A stretch of 64,000 nucleotides of DNA. Source: VXNF01 sp964291305. Lineage in GTDB: Bacteria > Actinomycetota > Acidimicrobiia > Acidimicrobiales > CATQHL01. Within the stretch, counting starts at the first letter, position 1, and every line of letters starts with the position of its first letter. The translations under genes were made by a program, and so were the position numbers. This document shows, one piece after another, positions 35,399 through 43,989 of this stretch. The stretch spans positions 744,001 to 808,000 of the forward strand of contig OZ219783.1 in assembly GCA_964291305.2 (NCBI GenBank). The letters run 5' to 3'. Under the pieces are notes generated by a model. That model was not told the DNA's origin. It did not search any database and was given only the letters and a program-made list of their open reading frames with translations.

Positions 35399-36988
35399 TC
35401 AAGTTGAGGTAACGGCTAAGACTTTGGAGGCTTGCCAGGGCCTCCCGCCCACTAGGTCGGTGTCTTGGGAAACATCACGATTCACGGCTCGCCCGGGATG
35501 CAGCTTCGCTATCAGCAAACCGTCAGTGGGCGCAGCGCGCTTAATTACCGGCATGTTGATAGTGCCGTCGTAGGGGCTCGATCTGGGAGGGTCCCACAGC
35601 GAGTCGGCGGGTGGGTCAAGCAACATCGCAGGGGCGAGCGGGCCGGCGGCGCCACAAGCTGCCAGGCTGACCCGATTCTCGGCTGCCCGCTCAACCAGGG
35701 CTAAGTCGCACTCCCAGGAGTGTTCTGGTTGCCAGCAAACAGCGGCTAGGTGGGCACCAGCAATGGCGGCTAGGCGCATGGTTTCGGGATAGCGGTGGTC
35801 GTCGCCCACGATCACCGCCATGTCACCAAACGGCGCGCTGAATAAGTTCACAGAATCACCTAGCCGGGTAGCTTCGGGATGACGCCTACAGGAATGAACC
35901 TGTAGCTGTTCGTGAACCACGCCGTTGGCTGTCCAGACCTGGCCAATGTGCTGGGAATCCCGGAGAACGGTAGTTACCACATACACCCCAGCAGGAATGC
36001 CAGCAGGCACCGGCGTCAGCTCCGGGAGCACCACCAGGCTGGCCCCGGCGCCGATGGCCTCGTGTACCAGCTCGGGATTCGAGCCAGCACCAGGCACGCA
36101 GCCGACTATCACCTCGGCCGCCGCATCAGCTGTGGGGCGAGCCGTGCTGGGCTGCGCCAGCGGACCGTAGGTCTCCGGTCGGCGACGGTGCAGTCGATCA
36201 GCCTCACAACCAGACAGATCTATGTCTGCTACCACCACCGCCTCTCCCGTTTTTGGGCCAACGGCCAAGGCTGTGCCGTCGGGGGCAACGATCTGGCTCT
36301 CCCCGGCCCCGTCCAGCGCCTCAGGCGGTACCTCTAGCATCTCGCAGAATGCCGGCACCTGCTCGGCTGGCAAAAGTGGCCCCACCTTGTTGGCCGCGGC
36401 CACAAACACCCCATTCTCGGCGGCACGAACCGGAATGTGCAGTCTGGCCTCGTCAAGCGCGAAGGAGTTGAGGCTGTTCAAGAGCAGGCGGGCACCTCGC
36501 ACCGCGAGCGTGCGCGGCACCTCGAAGGTCACGCCGTCCATGCACGAATACAGCCCCACCGGGCCGAAAGCAGTATCGGCTATCGGGCTTGGCCCGACGC
36601 CGGCTTTCAAGTAATACCTCTCGTGACCCATGAGCATTTGTTTGTCGGCTTCGGCGGTAACCCTGCCTGCGGGATCGATCAGCAAGCTGGTGAGAGTGAC
36701 CGACCCGTCCGCACGAGCCACAGTCACAGCTAGGGCGAGGTAAACGCCGTGGGTTGCAGCTCTGGCGGCCAACGCTCCCAGCCAGGGTCCGTCTAGGGGT
36801 ACCGCTACGGCCCGGCAATGCTCGCTGCTTTCGTAAAGCGAGAGGTGGTTGCAGAACTCGGGCATAACAACCAGCTCAGCCCCCTCGGCAACCGCGGCAT
36901 CCAGCATTCGCAGACAGGTAGCCAGGTTTTCGTCCAAGTCGGTAGTCGTTGAGAACTGTACGGCCGCTACCCGAAGCTGATCTCGCAT
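35399..36988 (-). CDS. Tandem nitrilase-domain amidohydrolase, second domain degenerate
   Basis: 529 residues from ATG 36988. A longer in-frame extension upstream lies inside the IclR gene and is not used. The first carbon-nitrogen hydrolase domain (about 1-265) has the full triad: Glu in VVMPEFCNH, Lys in EADKQMLMGHERYY, Cys in GLYSCMDGVTFE. The second domain (about 285-495) keeps VVLPELTPV but has VIVGDDHRYPE where a Cys would be, so it is probably structural. Hydrolyses a nitrile or amide. 10 nt after the IclR gene, same operon. Confidence 0.82.
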   Translation of the reverse strand: MRDQLRVAAVQFSTTTDLDENLATCLRMLDAAVAEGAELVVMPEFCNHLSLYESSEHCRAVAVPLDGPWLGALAARAATHGVYLALAVTVARADGSVTLTSLLIDPAGRVTAEADKQMLMGHERYYLKAGVGPSPIADTAFGPVGLYSCMDGVTFEVPRTLAVRGARLLLNSLNSFALDEARLHIPVRAAENGVFVAAANKVGPLLPAEQVPAFCEMLEVPPEALDGAGESQIVAPDGTALAVGPKTGEAVVVADIDLSGCEADRLHRRRPETYGPLAQPSTARPTADAAAEVIVGCVPGAGSNPELVHEAIGAGASLVVLPELTPVPAGIPAGVYVVTTVLRDSQHIGQVWTANGVVHEQLQVHSCRRHPEATRLGDSVNLFSAPFGDMAVIVGDDHRYPETMRLAAIAGAHLAAVCWQPEHSWECDLALVERAAENRVSLAACGAAGPLAPAMLLDPPADSLWDPPRSSPYDGTINMPVIKRAAPTDGLLIAKLHPGRAVNRDVSQDTDLVGGRPWQASKVLAVTST

Positions 36989-36998
36989 CGCCTTAGCC

Positions 36999-37808
36999 TC
37001 AGGTGCTGGCTGGGGAGCCGAGCTTGGACGACAGGGCTTGGGTGATTTCCAGCACCGCCGCGGCCGACTGGGAAACCGTGTCGCGGAAGCGCTCGATTGG
37101 CCCGCAGACGCTGATGACCGCCACAGGCTGGAGATTGTGGTCGAAAATGGGTGCGGCCACCGAGCCCGCATCGCGCTGACGTTCGCCGAGCGACACGGCA
37201 AAGCCCCGATCTCGTATACGTGCTAACTCGGCGCGTAGTTCGACTAAGGAGGTAATGGTTGCCTCAGTTAGGGCGTCAAGCGGGTTCTCGGCCAGGTACC
37301 GATCTAGTTCTGCGTTGTTGAGCCAAGCCAAGAAGGCCTTGGATGAGGCACCGGCATGTAGCGGGAACGAGCTGCCGATTGGCACCGTCATCTTCACTTC
37401 TCGGGGAGGGGTGATCTGGGCTACGTACACCCGACGATTCCCGTGGCGCACCGACAGGGTGGCTGTCTCGTCTGTCTCGGCGCTGAGCCGGCGCATCTCG
37501 TCTAGAGCCAGGCTCCTGAGGTCGAGCTGGTTGTTGTAAGCTGCGGCTAGCTTTAGCACCGCCGGTCCTAGGGAGTAACGGCGGCTCTCAGGGTCTGCTG
37601 CCAACAGGTTGCGTTCGCGCAACGAGGTGAGTATCCGGTGGATGGCCGCCTTGGATGCTCCTAGTTCGTTGGATATCTCGGTGACACCCAGCGTTCCCGA
37701 CGACGCGGCGAACAGGAACAGCACATCAACTGCCCGGTCGATGGTCGCCACGCTCCGACCCGAGCTGTTTATGGAGTTTGCCTCTTGTGATACCTCACTC
37801 AGGCTCAT
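36999..37808 (-). CDS. IclR-family transcriptional regulator
   Basis: 269 residues. An N-terminal winged helix (TIDRAVDVLFLFAASSGTL, then EISNELGASKAAIHRILTS) is followed by the IclR effector domain (SVRHGNRRVYVAQITPP, GASSKAFLAW, ISVCGPIERF). Divergent from the CoA-transferase operon at 37901 and upstream of the nitrilase gene. It is the only IclR protein in the window, so it is the natural candidate for binding the GTTCCG-N5-CGGAAC palindromes before the catabolic operons. The effector would be a small organic acid. Confidence 0.9.
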   Translation of the reverse strand: MSLSEVSQEANSINSSGRSVATIDRAVDVLFLFAASSGTLGVTEISNELGASKAAIHRILTSLRERNLLAADPESRRYSLGPAVLKLAAAYNNQLDLRSLALDEMRRLSAETDETATLSVRHGNRRVYVAQITPPREVKMTVPIGSSFPLHAGASSKAFLAWLNNAELDRYLAENPLDALTEATITSLVELRAELARIRDRGFAVSLGERQRDAGSVAAPIFDHNLQPVAVISVCGPIERFRDTVSQSAAAVLEITQALSSKLGSPAST

Positions 37809-37900
37809 AATTTACCTTTTGCTCCTCTGCCTTGGTTGCCAAAGCCCATCCCGATGGGGAACACTAAGGCCATGTTCCTCTGGGCGAAACACTGTTCCAC

Positions 37901-39091
37901 ATGAATGGACCTCTGGCCGACCTTAGGGTCATCGATGCTTCCACGGTGCTGGCTGGACCGCTGATCGGTCAGATCATGGCCGATTTCGGAGCCGAGGTGA
38001 TCAAGGTGGAGCATCCCCAGAACGGTGACAGTTTGCGGAATCACGGTGCCCAGAAGGACGGTCACGGCCTCTGGTGGAAAGTAGTGGGGCGCAACAAGCG
38101 CTGCGTGGGTCTGAACCTCAGCCTTGCCGAAGGGGCCGAGATTTTCCTGGACCTTGCGGCCACCGCCGACGTGGTAATCGAGAACTTTCGACCCGGCACG
38201 CTGGAACGTTGGGGCCTGGGTTGGGAGCAGCTTTCGCAGCGCAATCCGGGGCTAGTGCTGTGCCGGGTAACTGGTTTCGGCCAGACTGGTCCCTACGCCG
38301 GGCGACCCGCGTTCGGAACTTTGATCGAAGCCATGAGCGGATTCGCTCACATGACCGGCGAGGCCGACCGGCCGCCGACATTGCCGCCTTTCGGCTTGGC
38401 TGACAGCATCGCCGGAACAAGCGGGGTGGCTGCCGTGATGATGGCTCTGCACCACCGGCAGAACACCGGTGAGGGCCAAGTAGTGGACTTGTCGATCTTG
38501 GAGCCGCTGGCGGCTGCTCTAGGACCCCACGTGATCAACTGGGATCAGACTGGTCAAATCGCACGACGCTCAGGCAACCGCTCCCTAAACAATGCCCCTC
38601 GCAACATATATCTCACTGCTGATGACCGCTGGGTTGCGGTTTCTAGCAGCACAGATGCCGTTGCCCGTCGAACCATGGAGTTGGTCGGGTGCCACCGCAT
38701 GGTGTCTGAAGCTTGGTTTGCCACTGGCACCGGCAGGGCTGAGCACGCCGAAGAGATCGACAAAGCCGTGGCGGCCTGGATCGGCGAGCGCTCGCTGGCC
38801 GAAGTGATCCAAGAGTTCGAAGCCGCGGACGTGGCGCTAGCCCCGGTGTACGACGTGGAGCAGTACGCCGGCGATCCCCAGGTAAAGGCGCGTGAGGCAA
38901 TAAAGCTGGTGGGAGACCCCGATCTGGGGGAGATCAGAATGCAGAACGTACTGTTCGGGTTGTCGTCCACCCCTGGATCTATCAGACATCCGGGTCGCGC
39001 CCTCGGCGCTGACACCGATGAAGTGTTAGGGGAGGCAGGCTTGAGCCCGGAACGTTTGGAAGACTTGCGAGCCAAGCGAGTGGTGGCGTGA
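37901..39091 (+). CDS. CaiB/BaiF family CoA-transferase
   Basis: 396 residues, class III CoA-transferase. MNGPLADLRVIDASTVLAG and GAEVIKVEHPQNGDSLR at the N-terminus, the catalytic Asp region VVIENFRPGTLERWGLG, FGQTGPYAGRPAFG and the C-terminal PVYDVEQYAGDPQVKAR are all present. Moves CoA from an acyl-CoA (often succinyl-CoA) to a carboxylic acid without a covalent acyl-phosphate step. Its stop overlaps the cyclase gene start. Likely activates a substituted dicarboxylate of the pathway. Confidence 0.9.
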   Translation: MNGPLADLRVIDASTVLAGPLIGQIMADFGAEVIKVEHPQNGDSLRNHGAQKDGHGLWWKVVGRNKRCVGLNLSLAEGAEIFLDLAATADVVIENFRPGTLERWGLGWEQLSQRNPGLVLCRVTGFGQTGPYAGRPAFGTLIEAMSGFAHMTGEADRPPTLPPFGLADSIAGTSGVAAVMMALHHRQNTGEGQVVDLSILEPLAAALGPHVINWDQTGQIARRSGNRSLNNAPRNIYLTADDRWVAVSSSTDAVARRTMELVGCHRMVSEAWFATGTGRAEHAEEIDKAVAAWIGERSLAEVIQEFEAADVALAPVYDVEQYAGDPQVKAREAIKLVGDPDLGEIRMQNVLFGLSSTPGSIRHPGRALGADTDEVLGEAGLSPERLEDLRAKRVVA

Positions 39092-39912
39092 GCGTGCAGC
39101 CCCAAAGCACTGTCGAGAGCCTGATCGAACTGCTAGCTCAGGCATCTGTTTACGACCTCGGTCGCCCGCTGCGAAACGGAATGGCCCAGTCGCCCAATCA
39201 CACCATGTTTCGCCACTGCTTAGACCGTCGCCACGGTGACATGGTGCGCGCTGACGGCAGTTCAGCCGCCTCCGATTTGATCGCCACGGGCTGCCATGTG
39301 GGAACCCACGTGGATGCCCTTGCCCATGTGAGTTACCAGGGAAAGCTGCATGGAGACATCGATGCTTTTCAGGCCCAGTTCGGTGGGAAATTCGAGGTTC
39401 TGGGTATCCAAGAGCTTGCGCCGTTCGTGGGCCGGGGAGTTCTGCTGGACATACCCGGGTTGCTTGGAGTGGAGATCTGCCCAGCAGGACACGAGATCAC
39501 CGTGGCTGAGTTGGAGGGTGCCGTAGCTCGCCAAGCCACCCCGGTGCGAGCGGGCGATGCGGTGCTGATTCGCAGCGGTTGGGGAGCCTACTTCGACGAC
39601 CCCGAACGCTACCGAGGACACGAAACTGGCGTGCCCGGCGTGGGAGAGGCCGGTGCTTACTGGTTGGTCCAGCAGGGAGCAGCTTTGGTGGGTGCCGACA
39701 CGATGGCTTTTGAATGCCTACCCGCTGGTCAGGGTCACGCCCTGTTGCCCGCCCACAGGGTGCTGCTGGTGGAACGAGGGGTGAACATCATCGAGGCGAT
39801 GGATTTGGACGCCTTGGCTAAAGCCGGGGTGTACGAGTTCGTGTTCGTGCTGTCGCACTTGAACATCCACGGTGCCACGGGTGCCCCAGCCCGTCCGCTG
39901 GCAGTCGCGTGA
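39088..39912 (+). CDS. Cyclase/kynurenine-formamidase-like metal amidohydrolase
   Basis: 274 residues, GTG start overlapping the CoA-transferase stop (GTGA). The metal-binding motif HVGTHVDALAH (HxGTHxDxxxH) near residue 70 defines the cyclase family, which hydrolyses N-formyl groups, cyclic amides or lactones with Zn or Mn. Other family features: VLLDIPGLLG, GDAVLIRSGWGAY and the C-terminal GATGAPARPLAV. Probably opens or deformylates a nitrogen-containing intermediate. Confidence 0.82.
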   Translation: MSVQPQSTVESLIELLAQASVYDLGRPLRNGMAQSPNHTMFRHCLDRRHGDMVRADGSSAASDLIATGCHVGTHVDALAHVSYQGKLHGDIDAFQAQFGGKFEVLGIQELAPFVGRGVLLDIPGLLGVEICPAGHEITVAELEGAVARQATPVRAGDAVLIRSGWGAYFDDPERYRGHETGVPGVGEAGAYWLVQQGAALVGADTMAFECLPAGQGHALLPAHRVLLVERGVNIIEAMDLDALAKAGVYEFVFVLSHLNIHGATGAPARPLAVA

Positions 39913-39966
39913 TTGCAATCGCGGTGATCGCAATGCAGCCACATCAAGCAATTCGCCGAACAAGGC

Positions 39967-40076
39967 GTGTTGGCGCATGAGTGCGGTTCTTTCCCAGCTT
40001 GGCGCCGGCGGTCGGCTCCCGTATATGGCCCGTACCGGTGTTGGCGCATGAGTGCGGTTCTTTCCCAGCTTGGCGC
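39967..40076. repeat. Ectopic repeat-spacer-repeat unit K at the start of the PrpD-like gene
   Basis: A 39-nt segment (39967-40005) is repeated perfectly at 40038-40076 around a 32-nt insert (40006-40037). Period 71. The duplicated sequence contains the start codon and first codons of the MmgE/PrpD gene, so the gene now has two start regions, the first out of frame. Confidence 0.88.
39977..40051 (+). CDS. 24-codon leader peptide created by unit K
   Basis: From the first-copy ATG the frame begins SAVLSQLGAGGRL and ends at TGA 40049-40051. That stop overlaps the real gene start as ATGA at 40048. AAGG at 39962-39965 is the only nearby ribosome-binding site and was not duplicated. Translation of the main gene may therefore depend on termination-reinitiation at this overlap (inference). 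Confidence 0.4.
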   Translation: MSAVLSQLGAGGRLPYMARTGVGA

Positions 40077-41460
40077 TCTGGCTTACGGGCCGGTACCCGA
40101 AGTTGTTCGACTGGGGATCCCTTCTCGGGTTATTGACATTGTGGGCATAGCGCTACAAGCCAGCCGGCTGGACACCTCCCAGGCGGCTATTGAATATGCG
40201 GCCGAGCAGCGCAGCTCGCCCCAGGCCACGGCCATCGGCTCCGACGACGCTATGTCGGCAGCCGAAGCGGCTTTCGTAAACGGTGTTCTGGCCCATTCGC
40301 TGGACTACGACGACACCCATTTGCCCTCCATCTTGCATCCCAGCGCGTCTGTGGTACCCGCCGCCCTGGCCGTAGCTGAATGGCGAGAGGTTTCCGGCGC
40401 CGCCCTGGTGGATGCCATAGCCGTCGGCTTGGAAATAACCGTGCGACTAGGCATGGGTGGGTATGACCACGAGGCTCGCCAATCGGTGTACTTCGAGCGC
40501 GGACAGCATGCAACATCTATCTGTGGGACGGTGGGGTCTGCGGCCGCAGCTGCCCGACTGTTAGGGGCCGATGCTGGCGGTATAGCTCATGCAATGGGCA
40601 TCGCTTGCAGCATGGCCAGCGGGATAATCGAAGCGAATCGGGTTGGCGGCACGGTAAAGCGACTCCACTGCGGCTGGGCAGCTCGAGGGGGTGTGATGGC
40701 GGCCCAGCTGGCGGCGAAGGGCTTTACTGGGCCTGCGACCGCTATCGAAGGCCGCTTCGGCTTATTTCAAGCCTTCCTCGGCGAGCGGGCCAACCTGGCA
40801 GCGGTAACCGCCGGTTTGGGAGAGCGCTGGGAGTCCCGGAACATCACTTACAAGCCGTATCCAGCCAATCACTTCACCCACAACGCAATAGACGCCGCCA
40901 TTTCCCTGCGTAAACGTGGTGTTCGTCCGGAGGACATTTGTTCGGTCACGCTTGAGGTAGCGCCGCCAACGGTTCGCACTATCGGCGAGCCTATTGACCT
41001 CAAGCGGATGCCCGAAACCGGATATCACGCCCAGTTCAGCGGTCCTTACACGGTGGCCACCGGATTGCTGGGAGGCGCAGGCTTGGGCGTTGGCCTGGCC
41101 GATTTCAGCGATGAGCAGGTGAGAGATTCCAAACGTAGGGAGCTGATGAAACGGATAGACGTGGTAGGCGACCCTGACCTTATGGACATCTACCCGTTTC
41201 AGTTGCCGGCGCGACTGACAGTCACTTGCGTTGACGGCCAAACCCTCGCGCATGAGGTGCTGGCCAATCGGGGTGGGCCGCAGCGGCCACTGTCGGCGGA
41301 GGAGTTGGCCGCCAAGTATTTCGACAACACCGCCGGGATTGTCCCCGACGGCGTTGCCCGCAGGCTGCATGAAGCCTTATCCGAGTTGAGCACCGCACCT
41401 AGTGTCGTAGGCCTGCTTAGCCCTCTAACCAGGGCCGGGCAAACCTGGGAGCAAGCATGA
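40048..41460 (+). CDS. MmgE/PrpD family protein (2-methylcitrate dehydratase-like)
   Basis: 470 residues from ATG 40048 (SAVLSQLGALAYGP). The alternative GTG at 39967 only reflects unit K. Family motifs: FVNGVLAHSLDYDDTHLPS, HPSASVVPAALAVAEW, GTVGSAAAAARLLG, ITYKPYPANHFTHNAID. PrpD-type enzymes dehydrate 2-methylcitrate. Relatives act on itaconate or other hydroxy-dicarboxylates. ATG of the next gene overlaps its stop. In this operon a hydration/dehydration of a branched dicarboxylate is likely. Confidence 0.88.
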   Translation: MSAVLSQLGALAYGPVPEVVRLGIPSRVIDIVGIALQASRLDTSQAAIEYAAEQRSSPQATAIGSDDAMSAAEAAFVNGVLAHSLDYDDTHLPSILHPSASVVPAALAVAEWREVSGAALVDAIAVGLEITVRLGMGGYDHEARQSVYFERGQHATSICGTVGSAAAAARLLGADAGGIAHAMGIACSMASGIIEANRVGGTVKRLHCGWAARGGVMAAQLAAKGFTGPATAIEGRFGLFQAFLGERANLAAVTAGLGERWESRNITYKPYPANHFTHNAIDAAISLRKRGVRPEDICSVTLEVAPPTVRTIGEPIDLKRMPETGYHAQFSGPYTVATGLLGGAGLGVGLADFSDEQVRDSKRRELMKRIDVVGDPDLMDIYPFQLPARLTVTCVDGQTLAHEVLANRGGPQRPLSAEELAAKYFDNTAGIVPDGVARRLHEALSELSTAPSVVGLLSPLTRAGQTWEQA

Positions 41461-42953
41461 GTGATTCCAGTATCACTGTCCAACCCGACATGGTCGAAAC
41501 GGTCATAACCGGCGCAAACGTTGTCCGCCCCGACGTCGGAGTTGTTGAGGAGTTGGACATCGCAATCAGTGGCGGACGGGTCAGCCAACTGGCAGGAGGT
41601 CTAGCTGCAACAGCACCTCCGGAGGCTGAGATTTTCGATGCTTCTGGCCTGATTGCCTTTCCGGGATCGGTAGATGCCCACACCCACATGGGTATCTACA
41701 ACCCCCTGGGGGAGGATGCCCTGAGCGAGAGCCGGGCGGCAGCTCAAGGCGGAACCACCACGGTGCTCAACTACATGAGAACTGGACAGTACTACCTCAA
41801 TATGGGAGGCCCTTATGCCGAGTTCTTCCCTGAGGTGTTGCGGCAGATCAACGGCCGAAGCCATGTGGACTACGCCTTTCACCTTGCTCCTATGGAAACA
41901 GCTCACATCCAGGAGATCCCCATGTTGGCGGTACAACACGGAGTGGTCTCGTTCAAGATTTTCATGTTCTACGGCGGTCACGGACTCCACGGTGCCAGCG
42001 ACGACCAGTCTCGATTTCTGATGACCCCACCAGGCGAACGCTACGACTACGCCCACTTCGAGTTCATCATGCGAGGTATAGCTGAAACCCGCCAAGCTCA
42101 TCCCCAGTTGGCCGACGTCCTTTCGCTGTCATTGCACTGCGAATCGGCCGAGATCATGACGGCTTATACCCAAATGGTCGAAGCCGAGGGTCGGCTCTTT
42201 GGCTTGGCTGCGTATTCGGCATCCAGACCGCCGCATTCCGAGGGGCTAGCCGTGGCCGTGGCCTCCTATCTAGCTCACGAGACCGATGTGGTGAACATAA
42301 ACCTGCTTCATCTGTCGTCTGCGAAAGCCATGGACGCGGCTCTGCGCATGGCGAAGTGCTTCGAGAACGTGGACTTCCGCCGAGAGGTAACCATCGGACA
42401 TTTGTTAGTAGATATAGAAACCTCGGGAGATCCTTGGGGGAAGGTCAACCCGCCAATCCGGCCCCGTGCCGACGTGGAGGCGCTGTGGGGTCACGTGCTG
42501 GCCGGCGAAGTGGACTGGGTTGTTAGCGACCATGCCTGCTGTCGCGCCGAGGCGAAGGTATCGGCGGAGCGCCCCGCTGACATCTGGCTGGCTAAGAGCG
42601 GCTTTGGAGGTACGGAGTACCTGCTCAACGGGTTATATTCCGAAGGCACGAAGCGGGGTCTGGGGTTAGTAGACATAGCCCGTTTACTTTCATGGAACCC
42701 GGCGCAGCGCTATGGCTTGGGTACCAAGGGAACCATTGGTGTGGGTTATGACGCCGATATCGCATTGTTTAACCCTGCTGCGAGCCATGTTGTCCGGGCC
42801 GAGGAGTCGGAATCTACCCAGGGCTACTCTCCCTTCGAGGGACAGGAACTGACAGGCAGGGTCAGCGACGTTTGGCTGCGAGGTAGCCGAATCCTAAGCC
42901 GCGGCGAGGTCGTTGGGCATCCACATGGCCAGTATCAGAAGCGACCCACATGA
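41457..42953 (+). CDS. Dihydropyrimidinase/hydantoinase-family cyclic amidohydrolase
   Basis: 498 residues. Binuclear metal site residues: HTHMGIYNP (HxH) near residue 76, the carbamylated-Lys region VVSFKIFMFYGGHG, His in LSLHCESAE and LLHLSSAKAMD, and Asp in WVVSDHACCRAEAK. The C-terminal GTIGVGYDADIALFNP is the usual beta-sandwich end. The family opens cyclic ureides and cyclic imides such as hydantoin, dihydropyrimidine, succinimide and maleimide. ATGA overlap with the PrpD-like gene. Convergent with the HMG-CoA-lyase-like gene 29 nt away. Confidence 0.88.
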   Translation: MSDSSITVQPDMVETVITGANVVRPDVGVVEELDIAISGGRVSQLAGGLAATAPPEAEIFDASGLIAFPGSVDAHTHMGIYNPLGEDALSESRAAAQGGTTTVLNYMRTGQYYLNMGGPYAEFFPEVLRQINGRSHVDYAFHLAPMETAHIQEIPMLAVQHGVVSFKIFMFYGGHGLHGASDDQSRFLMTPPGERYDYAHFEFIMRGIAETRQAHPQLADVLSLSLHCESAEIMTAYTQMVEAEGRLFGLAAYSASRPPHSEGLAVAVASYLAHETDVVNINLLHLSSAKAMDAALRMAKCFENVDFRREVTIGHLLVDIETSGDPWGKVNPPIRPRADVEALWGHVLAGEVDWVVSDHACCRAEAKVSAERPADIWLAKSGFGGTEYLLNGLYSEGTKRGLGLVDIARLLSWNPAQRYGLGTKGTIGVGYDADIALFNPAASHVVRAEESESTQGYSPFEGQELTGRVSDVWLRGSRILSRGEVVGHPHGQYQKRPT

Positions 42954-42982
42954 GGGCTGTGGGTGTGTTGCTTGAGTGTCCT

Positions 42983-43897
42983 TCAGCGGGACTGGGGGCG
43001 GGGCTTGGGGAACCCGCCAGCTTTGGCCACCAGGCTTGGCACGCTGTGGCCAAGCTGGGTTTCCAGCCACGTGCTGGTTTTTATAAGTGCTGCCAAATCC
43101 AAACCGGTGTCATATCCCATCTCGTGGGTCAGGTAGACCACATCCTCGGTAGCTACATTGCCCGTAGCTTTAGGAGCAAACGGGCAGCCTCCCACCCCTC
43201 CGAGGCTGGTATCGAACACTCGCACCCCCACATCAAGCGCCGCGGTTATGTTCGCCAGCGCAGTATTGCGAGTGTTATGGAAATGCCCTCGCAAGGTAAC
43301 CCTGGGCGCTCTTTCTCTTACGCCTGCGAACAAGGCAGCCACCTGGTTGGGAACCCCTACGCCGATGGTGTCGGCCAGAGTCAGTTCGTCGGGCTGGGTA
43401 TCGGCGAGTTGGTCGACGATGTCGAAAACTTGCTGAGCCTTTACCCGTCCTTCATAGGGGCACCCCCACGCAGCTGCCACCGTGACCGACGTAGCGATCC
43501 CGGCTGCCCGGGCAGCTTCGCTGATGTGGCGCCACCGATGCTGCGACTCAGCAATAGTGGCCCGCTGGTTGGCCTGAGAAAACGTCTCGCTGGCTACCAC
43601 CACCCCGCAAACCTCGTCAACCGCGGCGTTTATGGCCCTCTCAACGCCTTTTTGGTTCAAGACAAGGGCGCTGTAGCTCACCCCGCCCGATCGGCAGAGT
43701 TGGCCCATCAAATCGTCGCCGTCGGCCATCTTGGGCACAGCTTTGGGGCTGACGAAGCTGGTGGCTTCGATGCGGGTATGGCCAGCTTTGGCCAAACGCT
43801 CGATGAGTTCAACTTTCTGTGCGGTGCTGAGATCGGCAGGGTCGGCCTGCAAGCCGTCGCGAGGGGCAACTTCGACAATCTGGACACGCTCAGCCAT
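42983..43897 (-). CDS. Hydroxymethylglutaryl-CoA lyase-like enzyme
   Basis: 304 residues, HMGL-like TIM barrel. VQIVEVAPRDGLQADP carries the catalytic Arg-Asp, TSFVSPKAVPKMADGDD and RGHFHNTRNTALANI the metal His sites, and GGVGGCPFAPKATGN the catalytic Cys loop. Cleaves 3-hydroxy-3-methyl-type acyl-CoAs to acetoacetate or a pyruvate-like product and acetyl-CoA. Single gene on the minus strand between two plus-strand operons. A second candidate C-C lyase of the cluster beside the HpcH-type enzyme. Confidence 0.92.
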   Translation of the reverse strand: MAERVQIVEVAPRDGLQADPADLSTAQKVELIERLAKAGHTRIEATSFVSPKAVPKMADGDDLMGQLCRSGGVSYSALVLNQKGVERAINAAVDEVCGVVVASETFSQANQRATIAESQHRWRHISEAARAAGIATSVTVAAAWGCPYEGRVKAQQVFDIVDQLADTQPDELTLADTIGVGVPNQVAALFAGVRERAPRVTLRGHFHNTRNTALANITAALDVGVRVFDTSLGGVGGCPFAPKATGNVATEDVVYLTHEMGYDTGLDLAALIKTSTWLETQLGHSVPSLVAKAGGFPKPRPQSR

Positions 43898-43989
43898 TTC
43901 GACTCCGAGCCTATCGGAAGTCCTAAGAGAACTTTCGGCCAGGCCAACCCTGGATACCTATACAGCAACTCGTTATGGAGGTACGAAGC

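Noticed and set aside
35399..37201. Nitrilase gene starting at 37201
   Set aside because: The extra 71 residues overlap the IclR gene and have no family character. ATG 36988 matches the usual start of the domain.
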